Assembly: GCA_964490705.1 (NCBI GenBank)
Contig: CAZBCG010000007.1
Coordinates: 109,150 to 173,149, forward strand
From: Fodinibius sp964490705
Lineage (GTDB): Bacteria > Bacteroidota > Rhodothermia > Balneolales > Balneolaceae
Direction: 5' to 3'
Length of the DNA stretch: 64,000 bases
Below, piece by piece: positions 26,414-34,394 of this stretch. The notes under the pieces were generated by a model, which was given only the letters and a program-made list of their open reading frames with translations, was not told the origin of the DNA and ran no database searches. The translations under genes and the position numbers were made by a program. Every line of letters starts with the position of its first letter. The stretch's first letter is position 1.

Positions 26414-27199
26414 ATGTTAGACTACTTAGTACTAGTTGAAAACGATGATTCAAAATGGAATAATTAAACAGGTATAGCCTATCACTTTCCAAAAAGATAT
26501 TTAGGATTAATAGAGCCTGACACTAAATTTATTTACTATAAAGGGAAATTAAGAGATAAAAAATATGAGGACGAGAGACTAAGCAAAGAACCTCACTATT
26601 TCGGAATGGGACAGATTGGAGAAGTAATAAAGGATAAAGAAAGTAAAAGGAATTATTATTTTGCTGCTATAAAGAATTTCCAACCATTTAAAGAGGCTGT
26701 CCCATTTAAAAACAACGGAAAATACGTTGAAACTATCCCTGCAAATAGACAAAGTAACTATTTCCGAGATGGAGTCAGAGAAATTACTTTTGAAACCTAT
26801 AATAGGATTCTAAATGAGGCCGAAATAAAAGAGAGTAGAGAGACAGTACTTATCGCTAAAGGTTATGACAAAGATCTTGAGTCAAGAGAAGAGGGGGGAA
26901 GAAAAAAAAGATATACTACATATTATGAAAGAAATCCTATAAACAGACAGAAAGCCATTGATATACATGGATTAAATTGTATGGCATGTGGCTTAAACTT
27001 TCAGGAAAATTATGGTGATATAGGAAAAGGATTTATTCATGTACATCATCTAAAACCAATTTCTGAACGAAATGATACTTATATCCCTGATATAAAAAAC
27101 GACTTTGCTGTATTGTGTCCTAATTGCCATGCAATGATTCACAGACCTGAGAAAGGAATCCTAACAATTAAACAATTACGAGCTATTTCAAGAAATTGA
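26414..27199 (+). pseudogene. EVE/PUA-like plus HNH modification-dependent nuclease, interrupted by an in-frame stop
   Basis: Reading from ATG 26414 gives a 17-residue start (MLDYLVLVENDDSKWNN), a TAA stop at 26465-26467, then continuous frame to 27199. The N-terminal part (YHFPKRYL, YYKGKLRD, HYFGMGQIGEV, NFQPFKEAVPF) resembles PUA/EVE-like readers of modified bases. The C-terminal part is an HNH nuclease: CMACG, HVHHLKPIS, VLCPNCHAMIH. A single base change (GAA to TAA) would explain the break. Translation could restart at ATG 26606, giving 197 residues with the HNH but only part of the reader. It follows RloB by 3 bp, so the three form one cassette. Confidence 0.78.
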
Positions 27200-27892
27200 A
27201 GAACTCAGATTTCTCAAAGTAGAAGTAATATCCTTTAAGTGACCTGAAATACTTGCAATATTGTTATCTGGCAAATGTTCTGACATCTCTTGCGTATAGT
27301 CAAAAGAAAGTTTTTTGACTTTATTATTGAAACGATAAGAAATGTTAGCGATGTGGCTACTTACCTGAGTTTCTCCTGATAAACTGGTTCTACCTAATTT
27401 TAATTCAAATTTTTGCTTGGGTGGAATGTATGTAAATTCCCTTTCCTCATAAGTAACCTCTCCATCTAAATCCGTTAATTTTATAAAAATTTCTTTTGCT
27501 GAAGCATCCCCCAAATTTTCAATAACAGCATAGATAAATACATCTTTTTTATATAGATAATATGTTAGATTAGGTTTTGGAGTCAAGATTTCAACCTGAT
27601 CATTTAAGGCTTTCTGAGATTTGTTTTGAGCTTTTACAGATTTAATAAGTTCTGTCCGTGATATTTTTAAATCATATACCAATATTAGAATGACTACTAA
27701 TGATAAGAGTGGCCCCAATACTCCCCCCACATAGTCACCAAAAGTTCCCCAAGCCTCATTTTGAACTACAAAGGAAGGGTTTTCGAGATAGATAAAACGG
27801 CTTATAAAATAAGCGCTTATAGTAAAAACAATTATAGCTATACCTATAGATATAATTGTTTTCTCAAACCTTGTTAAATGTATATTTCTCAT
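27188..27892 (-). CDS. two-transmembrane protein of unknown function
   Basis: From ATG 27892 this 234-residue protein has two membrane helices (about residues 12-35 and 58-78) separated by a short loop with the motif WGTFGDYVGGVLGPL. A charged coiled segment (KSVKAQNKSQKALNDQVEIL) follows, then a beta-rich soluble domain (about 110-200). Proteins with this G-rich second helix are seen near defence or phage genes, but I know no verified function. A TTG at 27937 would add 15 residues. It runs toward the HNH gene and overlaps its end by 12 bp, so it has its own promoter in the element's right end. Confidence 0.65.
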   Translation of the reverse strand: MRNIHLTRFEKTIISIGIAIIVFTISAYFISRFIYLENPSFVVQNEAWGTFGDYVGGVLGPLLSLVVILILVYDLKISRTELIKSVKAQNKSQKALNDQVEILTPKPNLTYYLYKKDVFIYAVIENLGDASAKEIFIKLTDLDGEVTYEEREFTYIPPKQKFELKLGRTSLSGETQVSSHIANISYRFNNKVKKLSFDYTQEMSEHLPDNNIASISGHLKDITSTLRNLSSSIS

Positions 27893-28062
27893 AATTAGTA
27901 AGAAATGAAGATTTCTAGATGATTTCTCAACTAACAAAAAGGGGGAGAGAGTAACAAAGTGGTTAGTAAATTTTACATCAAAAATAACAACCCCTTCAAG
28001 TCAGCAATTTACAAGAATTTTAGTATGTGTTGCTGAATTCAAATGCTGGAGAAACCATTAAT

Positions 28063-28083
28063 TTGTTGTACTATTGTTGTACC
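28063..28083. repeat. tandem repeats at the right end matching the integrase promoter region
   Basis: TTGTTGTACT (28063-28072) and TTGTTGTACC (28074-28083) repeat with 11-bp spacing, the same sequence, orientation and spacing as 20214-20234. They lie about 60 bp inside the right att repeat. These could be integrase arm sites or operator sites. Confidence 0.7.
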
Positions 28084-28093
28084 AACAACAAAT

Positions 28094-28136
28094 AAAAAAA
28101 GCCCTAAATAGTTGTTTATAAACTACTTAGAGCTTT
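28094..28136 (-). terminator. terminator carried by the element downstream of the tRNA
   Basis: A 16-bp stem (28098-28113 and 28121-28136, two G-T pairs) with loop GTTTATA is followed on minus by seven T residues. It lies 8 bp past the tRNA 3' end and would end its transcript, replacing the original terminator displaced to 20048-20083. Confidence 0.75.
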
Positions 28137-28142
28137 TATAAA

Positions 28143-28163
28143 GTAGCGTGGGACGGAATCGAA
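28143..28163. repeat. right attachment site (21-bp repeat)
   Basis: These 21 bases are identical to 20087-20107 and overlap the 3' end and T-arm of the tRNA-CAU gene. The element thus restores the tRNA. Confidence 0.92.
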
Positions 28164-28217
28164 CCGTCGACCTCCGGGTTATGAATCCGACGCTCTCACC
28201 AACTGAGCTACCACGCC
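28144..28217 (-). tRNA. tRNA with CAU anticodon (probably elongator tRNA-Met)
   Basis: The 74-nt cloverleaf reads GGCGTGG at the 5' end and pairs with CCACGCT before discriminator A. The D-arm is GCTCAGTTGGTGAGAGC, the anticodon loop is TTCATAA and the T-loop is TTCGATT. CCA is not encoded. CAU could also mean tRNA-Ile after lysidine modification, but the sequence around the anticodon fits Met. The 3' end is the integration target of the element. Confidence 0.92.
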
Positions 28218-28657
28218 ATAAATCAAAAAGTATTCTTGATCTGATTCCGAATCGTTTCTTTCGAGCAGAAAATCCGACAACATTGAGGCCTCAAACTCAA
28301 ATAGCCTATAACGCCGTTTTTGATCAAATCAAGAGTTGCCAAATATATAACTTTTTCGACAAAAGGTTAAGTGAAAATTCACTATATGATAACTCCTGAA
28401 CTTTAGCTGAATACTTCTTTCTTTTTCACGCACCGGATGACATCACCAGCCATCCGATAAAGCTCTACACCTCACCCGAATTCTGAGTTTGAAGTCGGAT
28501 GAATAGATAGATCTGTTCATCCTCATTCATCAGGCGACAAGCCCAGTCGTCAGATGAAGTTCTAAGATCCCCAAACTTTTTTTGAGGCTCCTTTAAATCA
28601 CCTTATTTTCCAGCTTATTAATTTAACACACTTTAAGTATTCACCTTTCTATTTCTC
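28218..28657. other. 440-bp gap between tRNA and proS with three hairpins
   Basis: No gene is supported. Three hairpins occur: CGGATG/CATCCG (28434-28456), GGATGAA/TTCATCC (28497-28522) and a 12-bp imperfect stem (28528-28556) with loop AAGCCCA. The rest is AT-rich. The promoter of proS must lie at the right side. No T-box specifier is convincing, because the hairpins are not followed by a terminator with antiterminator pairing. Confidence 0.6.
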
Positions 28658-30124
28658 ATGGCAAAGAAAATCACCAGCAAAGACGAAGATTTTTCGCAAT
28701 GGTATCAAGATGTAATTCGTGAAGGCAAGCTGGCCGACCACTCCCCTGTGCGCGGCTGCATGGTTATTCGTCCCAACGGCTATGCACTTTGGGAAAACAT
28801 GCAGGATTCACTGGATCAAATGTTTAAGGATACCGGTCATGAGAACGCCTACTTCCCGCTGTTTATCCCCAAATCATTTTTATCGAAAGAAGCACAGCAT
28901 GTCGAGGGTTTTGCCAAAGAGTGCGCGGTAGTCACCCACAGCAGACTACAAAGTACGGATGACGGTGTGGAAGTAGATCCGGAATCGAAGCTGGGCGAAG
29001 AGCTGATTGTTCGCCCAACATCCGAAACAATTATCTGGGATTCTTATCGCAACTGGATTCAATCCTACCGCGACCTGCCTATTCTGATTAATCAGTGGGC
29101 CAATGTTGTTCGGTGGGAGATGCGCACGCGCCTGTTCCTGCGCACCATGGAATTTTTGTGGCAAGAAGGACATACCGCCCACGCCACCAAAGAAGAAGCC
29201 GTGGAAGAAACGCATCAAATGCTTCAAGTATATAAGACCTTTGCCGAAGAATACATGGCAATGCCGGTAAAGACAGGCGTCAAAACGGAATCCGAGCGTT
29301 TTGCCGGAGCCGTCGATACCTACTGTATCGAAACTTTGCTGCAGGACAATAAAGCGCTACAGGCAGGTACATCGCACTTTTTGGGACAAAATTTTGCCAA
29401 GGCATTTGACGTAAAATTCCAGAGTTCTGATGGCGAACATGAATATGTATGGGCTACCAGCTGGGGCGTTTCTACGCGACTGATCGGCGGACTTATCATG
29501 ACCCACTCTGATGATCAGGGATTAATTCTGCCTCCCAAATTGGCGCCTAATCAAGTAGTGATTGTACCCATTTGGAAAAGTGATGAGGAAAAAGAAAAGG
29601 TGCTCGATTACTGCCACGAAATTATGGATGAGCTCGAAGAACTCGACGTTCGTATTAAGCTGGATCATCGCGAAAATATGAGTCCAGGCTGGAAATTCAA
29701 TGAACACGAAGCCGCCGGTGTTCCTTTGCGACTGACGATAGGTCCCCGTGATCTCAATAATAACAACGTAGAACTTGCCCGCCGCGATACCGGCAACAAA
29801 AACATTGTGGATCGCGAAGGCATTGCGCAAAAAGTTGACAATCTGCTCAATACCATTCAGGATGAACTATTTGAGGCTGCTCAGAAAAGAATCCAAAATA
29901 ATACGCATTCCGTAGATTCTTATGAGGAGTTCAAAGAGGTAATCGAAAATGAAGGCGGATTTGTTTACGCCCATTGGGATGGCACTCCCGAAACGGAAGC
30001 TAAAATCAAAGACGAAACCAAAGCCACCATCCGCTGTATTCCGCTGGAAGACGGAGAGGCCGGTGAGTGCATGGTCACGGGCAAACCATCCGAACAGAAA
30101 GTCTTGTTTGCACGTGCTTATTAA
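28658..30124 (+). CDS. proS: prolyl-tRNA synthetase (archaeal/eukaryal-type)
   Basis: This 488-residue protein has class II motifs RPTSETIIW, RWEMRTRLFLRTMEFLWQEGHTAH and the later GGLIMTHSDDQGL, then an anticodon-binding domain (VVIVPIWKSDEE). It lacks the large editing insertion of bacterial ProRS and ends FARAY, as archaeal/eukaryal-type ProRS do. It charges tRNA-Pro. Several bacterial phyla, including Bacteroidota-related ones, use this type. The downstream gene starts 9 bp after the stop. Confidence 0.94.
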   Translation: MAKKITSKDEDFSQWYQDVIREGKLADHSPVRGCMVIRPNGYALWENMQDSLDQMFKDTGHENAYFPLFIPKSFLSKEAQHVEGFAKECAVVTHSRLQSTDDGVEVDPESKLGEELIVRPTSETIIWDSYRNWIQSYRDLPILINQWANVVRWEMRTRLFLRTMEFLWQEGHTAHATKEEAVEETHQMLQVYKTFAEEYMAMPVKTGVKTESERFAGAVDTYCIETLLQDNKALQAGTSHFLGQNFAKAFDVKFQSSDGEHEYVWATSWGVSTRLIGGLIMTHSDDQGLILPPKLAPNQVVIVPIWKSDEEKEKVLDYCHEIMDELEELDVRIKLDHRENMSPGWKFNEHEAAGVPLRLTIGPRDLNNNNVELARRDTGNKNIVDREGIAQKVDNLLNTIQDELFEAAQKRIQNNTHSVDSYEEFKEVIENEGGFVYAHWDGTPETEAKIKDETKATIRCIPLEDGEAGECMVTGKPSEQKVLFARAY

Positions 30125-30133
30125 AAACCTTCT

Positions 30134-30811
30134 ATGGAACAATCGTCCGTAGATAGTACACTCAACATTTTTGCCCGTTTTGCCGAGGAAGGATCTGCCC
30201 GACTTATATCTGACCTCGGCAATCCCCTATTTATGCCTCCTGCAATTTTATTGGGATCGTGTATTCTAATAAATATTTCATTACTCAACACTCTGCTAAT
30301 TACTGCTACCGCCGTAATATGTTTTAGTCTCCTACCCTTTCTACTTACGCTTTACCTGTATCGAACAGGCTATATCCACTCTATGGATCTGCCCATCAGG
30401 AAAACACGTTCGGTGCTATATGCCTTTTCGATCCTCAGTTCGATTTTAGCTTTCTTTGTCGTGTGGCAACTTATTTAACCTGAGCACGATATTATTTTTG
30501 CTATTACCCTAACACTTATTGCCAATTTGACTATCGCCTTCTTACTAAATTTGAGATGGAAAGTCAGTGTTCATTCGGCTTCTGTATCAGTAGCCGGTAC
30601 AACATATGGACTAATATACCTCTGGAGAATATCATCTTTTCCCAATATCACATTAATTTTATCCTTATTGCACCTTTTGGTACTTTTACCTGTGATGATG
30701 TGGGCACGCTACAATTTAAGCGTCCATTCACTAACAGAGTTGTTTGGCGGTGCTACTGCCGGAATTCTGCTTACAATTATTGAGCTAATCATATTCTCAA
30801 ACCTATGGTAA
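30134..30811 (+). pseudogene. PAP2-like membrane phosphatase gene with an in-frame stop
   Basis: One frame from ATG 30134 reads to 30811 except for TAA at 30476-30478 (VVWQLI-stop-PEHDII). The combined 225-residue product has several membrane helices and late motifs RWKVSVHSAS and ARYNLSVHSLTELFGG, which resemble the PAP2 Lys/His and Arg-x(n)-His patterns. This suggests a phospholipid or undecaprenyl phosphatase, though the PSGH core is not clearly present, so it may be PAP2-like only. A single substitution (for example CAA or GAA to TAA) would explain the break. Its last 7 bp overlap nnr. Confidence 0.6.
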
Positions 30812-32319
30812 CAGAGACACTTGAGGCGCCTTACTCCCACTACCTTTTCGATGCTCAATTAAGCCAAAAAATAGATCAACGTACCATCGAAGAGATGCAT
30901 ATCGATAGCTTTTCCCTGATGGAAATTGCAGGGTCTTCGGCAGCAAAGCACCTCTTGGAACACCATCCCAACTTATCGCATGGAGTATATCTTTGCGGCA
31001 AAGGTAATAATGCCGGTGATGCACTGGTGATTGCACGATATTTACTACAACATAATATCCAGTCAACAGTAATTTTTGTAAGTGGCACGGATGATCTTTC
31101 TGATGATACTGACAAAAATCTGACGCTACTCAAAAACTTCGACACTGATAATCAGCTTACTGTTATAGAAGATTGGGATTCATTCAATACTTCGGATTTT
31201 GACTTTATTGTGGATGGTTTACTCGGCACTGGCCTCAATAGCGATGTTCGGGGCGATTATGCCAAAGCAGTCAATTGGGCCAACGAGCAACATGCTCCTG
31301 CTTTTTCCATGGATATCCCCACCGGCCTGCATGCGGATTCCGGTCACGTTATGGGCTGTGCCATCGAAGCCGATCACACATTTGCTTTTGGGGGTCGCAA
31401 GCTTGGTTTTTATCTCGGTGATGGCCCGGAACTGACTGGGCAAATTTCGTATTGTGAGCTTCCCTTTCCCAATCAGTATAAAAAAGAGTGCTTGACCTAT
31501 TTGTTAGATGAGTGGATTTCAATGGAATCGCCGGCTCCCGGCCAACACAAATATGACTCCGGCGTATTATACATTATCGCTGGCTCTGAGGGACTAACGG
31601 GAGCTGCTATCATGGCAGCCCAAAGCACATGGGCTGAAGGATTGGGAGCAGTGATATTAATCTGTCCACGAGGCGTACTTTCCATTTATGAACAAACGCT
31701 GCCATCTATCATCAAAAAACCGGTGGGAGCACACGAGAATCTGTTCTTTAGAAAAGAACACGTCGATGAGGCGCTTGCGATTGTCAACGAAAAAGAGGGA
31801 AATGTCTTGTTGGGTCCTGGCCTCGGCCGCGATGATTCTACCGTCACATTTACCCATCAGTTTCTTGCTCAAAATACTGCTGACGCAATTGTCGATGCAG
31901 ATGGATTGTGGGCTCTGGCACAACAATCAGAATGGGATAAACCAGAGCAGAGTAACTGGGTTCTGACCCCCCACCCCGGAGAATTGCAAACACTTACAGG
32001 TACGACAATCGACACCGATACTCAGCGGCTAAACTTGGTACGCAATTTTGCTCAAAACGCTGCTGTTACTATATTCTCAAAAGGAATGCCAGGGATACTT
32101 GGAACACCATCGGGCAAGTGCTATTTAACCAATTACAATACACGATACTTTGCACGGGCCGGCACCGGTGATGTACTCGCGGGAAAAATAGGCGCTTTTA
32201 CAGCACTGGGATTTGCAGCAGACCAAAGTTGTGCCATGGCCCTTTTGCGAGGCAAGCAAAAACTTGATCATTTTTTAGAACATAACAACGGATTGCCCGA
32301 ACCGACTGACTTTATATGA
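30805..32319 (+). CDS. nnr: bifunctional NAD(P)H-hydrate epimerase/dehydratase
   Basis: This 504-residue protein fuses an N-terminal epimerase (YjeF_N; motif GKGNNAGDALVIARYL, about residues 70-90) to a C-terminal ADP-dependent dehydratase of the ribokinase fold (YIIAGSEGLTGAA, LGPGLGRDD, LTPHPGEL and AGTGDVLAGKIGA). Together they repair hydrated NADH and NADPH. The start overlaps the broken upstream gene by 7 bp, and its stop overlaps the next gene by 4 bp (ATGA), so it is co-transcribed with the vanZ-like gene. Confidence 0.92.
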   Translation: MVTETLEAPYSHYLFDAQLSQKIDQRTIEEMHIDSFSLMEIAGSSAAKHLLEHHPNLSHGVYLCGKGNNAGDALVIARYLLQHNIQSTVIFVSGTDDLSDDTDKNLTLLKNFDTDNQLTVIEDWDSFNTSDFDFIVDGLLGTGLNSDVRGDYAKAVNWANEQHAPAFSMDIPTGLHADSGHVMGCAIEADHTFAFGGRKLGFYLGDGPELTGQISYCELPFPNQYKKECLTYLLDEWISMESPAPGQHKYDSGVLYIIAGSEGLTGAAIMAAQSTWAEGLGAVILICPRGVLSIYEQTLPSIIKKPVGAHENLFFRKEHVDEALAIVNEKEGNVLLGPGLGRDDSTVTFTHQFLAQNTADAIVDADGLWALAQQSEWDKPEQSNWVLTPHPGELQTLTGTTIDTDTQRLNLVRNFAQNAAVTIFSKGMPGILGTPSGKCYLTNYNTRYFARAGTGDVLAGKIGAFTALGFAADQSCAMALLRGKQKLDHFLEHNNGLPEPTDFI

Positions 32320-32711
32320 AAACAACTTCAATCTATTCTTTTTTATCAGAGAATCGCTACTTGATGCCCATAGGCATTGTCGTATTAACTCTTGTGATGC
32401 TGGGCTTGACCCTCCTTCCGGCGGATTTCATGGGCAAAAGTAGAATCTGGAGCTACGATAAATTAGGTCACATGGCTTTGTTCGGCAGCTGGACATATAT
32501 TCTCGGCCTCTACCATCACTTTAATTGGAAGGCCACTACCAATCTTTGGGTCATTTTTTCTATTGGCGTAGGCTTTGGGTTGCTGATTGAAATTCTGCAA
32601 TACACCCTCCCCTTGAATCGTCATGGCGACCTTATCGACCTTGCCTTCGATGCGCTGGGATGCCTTATTGCTATTGGTGCACTCTACAAGACAATCTCTC
32701 AAAATAATTAG
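32316..32711 (+). CDS. VanZ-like family membrane protein
   Basis: This 131-residue protein has four hydrophobic helices and VanZ-type motifs: SYDKLGHMALFGSW (Asp-Lys-x-x-His) and IEILQYTLPLNRHGDLIDLAFDALG (the conserved E-x-x-Q...R...D-x-x-D-x-x-x-N/D-x-x-G pattern). VanZ-like proteins sit in the membrane, with unknown biochemical activity. It overlaps nnr by four bases. No glycopeptide-resistance genes are near, so a resistance role is not implied. Confidence 0.82.
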   Translation: MKTTSIYSFLSENRYLMPIGIVVLTLVMLGLTLLPADFMGKSRIWSYDKLGHMALFGSWTYILGLYHHFNWKATTNLWVIFSIGVGFGLLIEILQYTLPLNRHGDLIDLAFDALGCLIAIGALYKTISQNN

Positions 32712-32794
32712 CCCTTCTTAGTATTGATATTCCGTCTAAAATACTATTTATTACTACTTAACTAGTATTAATTATGTAATACATTTTTTGGCTT

Positions 32795-33448
32795 ATGAGA
32801 GAAGATCGTAAAAACCCATCTGTTGATCTGCGAAACTATTATCCCCTCTTTTTGCAAACCGGCCTTATTGTGGTACTTATCCTGTTTATTGTAGCAATGA
32901 AGGTGGAATTTGTGGCCGAACAGCCTAACACCGACTTGACCGAAGAGCAGGAAGTCACCCAAATGGAGGATATCGTCCAAACCAAACAGGAAGAAACACC
33001 ACCCCCTCCTCCACGTCCGCAGGTGCCGGTGGAAGTGCCCAACGATGAAATTATCGAAGATCAAAACATTAATCTCGATGCGGAGATGAGCCTCGATGAA
33101 CCCCTGGAGATGCCGCCGCCACCCGAAGAAGAGGAAGAGGAGGAAAATTTCTTCATGAAGGTGGAGGAGATGCCTGAAATGAAAGGGGGCCAGGAATGGC
33201 TCTACGATAATATCGAATACCCGGCAAGGGCGCGAAAAGCCGGAGTTGAAGGACGGGTAACAGTGCAATTTGTGGTAAACAAACAGGGAAATGTAGAAAA
33301 TGCAAAAGTACTACGAGGAATTGGTGCCGGATGTGATAAAGAAGCTCTTGAAGTCATTAGAAAGGCCAATTTTTCGGTGGGGCGACAGCGTGGCAAACCG
33401 GTAAGAGTACAAATGGCACAGCCGGTATATTTCAAATTAGAAAATTAA
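32795..33448 (+). CDS. TonB energy transducer, copy 1
   Basis: This 217-residue protein has a membrane helix (about residues 18-35), a Pro-rich stretch (ETPPPPPRPQVPVEVP), an acidic linker and a C-terminal TonB domain (EYPARARKAGVEGRVTVQFV...RGKPVRV). TonB carries proton-motive energy to outer-membrane receptors. This is the first of three tandem paralogues. Bases 32885-33140 match copy 3 at 254 of 256 positions, whereas the C-terminal region is more divergent. No exbB/exbD is adjacent. Confidence 0.88.
   Translation: MREDRKNPSVDLRNYYPLFLQTGLIVVLILFIVAMKVEFVAEQPNTDLTEEQEVTQMEDIVQTKQEETPPPPPRPQVPVEVPNDEIIEDQNINLDAEMSLDEPLEMPPPPEEEEEEENFFMKVEEMPEMKGGQEWLYDNIEYPARARKAGVEGRVTVQFVVNKQGNVENAKVLRGIGAGCDKEALEVIRKANFSVGRQRGKPVRVQMAQPVYFKLEN
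32885..33140. repeat. gene-conversion tract shared by tonB copies 1 and 3
   Basis: Bases 32885-33140 equal 34485-34740 (offset exactly 1,600) with only two differences (33091 and 33103), both silent. Copy 2 in between differs much more, and both ends of the tract drop to ordinary paralogue divergence. This is the signature of recent gene conversion or a local recombination event. Confidence 0.88.
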
Positions 33449-33562
33449 CAAGATTCGACATACGCTTTAGAGCTGTACATGCGTTACGGTATTGGTGCAA
33501 CCTTAGCACCAAATGCGCTACATTCAAAAAAGCGTCAACCGTAACTGCCAACAAGAGGCTCT

Positions 33563-34219
33563 ATGCAAAATAACAAAAAGAATTCCACTGCAGACTTGCG
33601 TAAATACCATACGCTTTTTCTGGAAATAGGTCTCATTGCTGTGCTGCTGATTTTCATCGTGGCCATGAGAGTCGATTTCTATCCCAAAGAAAAGAAAATC
33701 ATCTTTACTCAACAGCAAGAAATTTTCCAGATGGAAGATGTCATCCAAACCAAACAGGTTGATCGTCCTCCACCTCCGCCGCAACCGCCAGTCCCGATAG
33801 AAGTACCTAATGATAAGATCATTGAAGAAGAAATCCTGGACTTTAGTGCAGATCTGAATTTTGATGAACAGCTGGAACTGCCTCCGCCCCCAGAAGAAGC
33901 TTTAGAAGAAGAGGAGGATTTTTTTGTAGCTGTAGAACAAATGCCTGAACTAATCGGCGGACTTGTTCAACTACAAAGCAGTATCAGATATCCCGAAATA
34001 GCCCGCAAGGCTGGTATTGAGGGACGTGTTATTGTACAGTTCATTGTCACCGAAAACGGTACGGTTGAGAATCCGCGGGTAATTCGGGGAATTGGCGGTG
34101 GCTGTGATGAAGAAGCACTACGTGCTGTCGCAAAAGCGAAATTTGAACCCGGCCGACAACGAGGTAAACCGGTTCGCGTGCAGTATAGTTTGCCCATTAT
34201 GTTTCTGCTTCAAAATTAA
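33563..34219 (+). CDS. TonB energy transducer, copy 2
   Basis: This 218-residue paralogue has the same layout: membrane helix (about 20-36), proline tract DRPPPPPQPPVPIEVP, acidic linker and TonB domain (RYPEIARKAGIEGRVIVQFIV...GKPVRVQYS). Its C-terminal domain is closer to copy 3 than to copy 1 (shared VIRGIGGG...FEPGRQRG...), while its middle did not take part in the conversion tract. It is separated from copy 1 by 114 bp and from copy 3 by 175 bp, so each may have its own promoter. Confidence 0.88.
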   Translation: MQNNKKNSTADLRKYHTLFLEIGLIAVLLIFIVAMRVDFYPKEKKIIFTQQQEIFQMEDVIQTKQVDRPPPPPQPPVPIEVPNDKIIEEEILDFSADLNFDEQLELPPPPEEALEEEEDFFVAVEQMPELIGGLVQLQSSIRYPEIARKAGIEGRVIVQFIVTENGTVENPRVIRGIGGGCDEEALRAVAKAKFEPGRQRGKPVRVQYSLPIMFLLQN

Positions 34220-34394
34220 TTTCGTTAGACCATCAAAGGAAGGCTAGTGCATTATTTTTCGCTTAGTGGCAACCGGCTAATTAAAATGAAACAAATTACC
34301 TGTTTTTCCTGTTATTAAAGTGGAGATTTAACAGAATAATTTGTTTTATTAGAGCTGCTAATAAAACTTTTCCAAATTTAACGCGGAGGTAATT

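Larger units (their letters stand above)
20087..28163. mobile_element. 8-kb integrative element in the 3' end of a tRNA-CAU gene
   Basis: A 21-bp direct repeat (20087-20107 and 28143-28163) bounds the element; the right copy is the 3' end and T-arm of the intact tRNA gene, and the left copy is the displaced original end. Inside are a tyrosine integrase, an excisionase-like HTH protein, an HUH-type Rep, small zinc proteins and RloA/RloB-type cargo. The DNA is visibly more AT-rich than its flanks, especially from 24.2 kb onward. Structural, capsid, relaxase-type IV secretion and tail genes are absent, so it is a minimal integrative or satellite-like element and not a complete prophage or ICE. 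Confidence 0.9.

Noticed and set aside
20087..28163. A complete prophage or conjugative element
   Set aside because: No capsid, portal, tail, terminase, lysis, relaxase or type IV secretion genes are seen.
28144..28217. Initiator tRNA-fMet
   Set aside because: The first acceptor pair is G-T with following G-C pairs and there is no run of three G-C pairs typical of the initiator anticodon stem; an elongator type is likelier.
28434..28657. A T-box leader before proS
   Set aside because: The hairpins have no terminator/antiterminator pair, and no convincing T-box AGGGTGGNACCGCG-like element was found.
26465..30478. A genome-wide stop-codon reassignment of TAA
   Set aside because: Most intact genes here end at TAA or TAG without extension, so two breaks are better explained by mutation or base-calling error.
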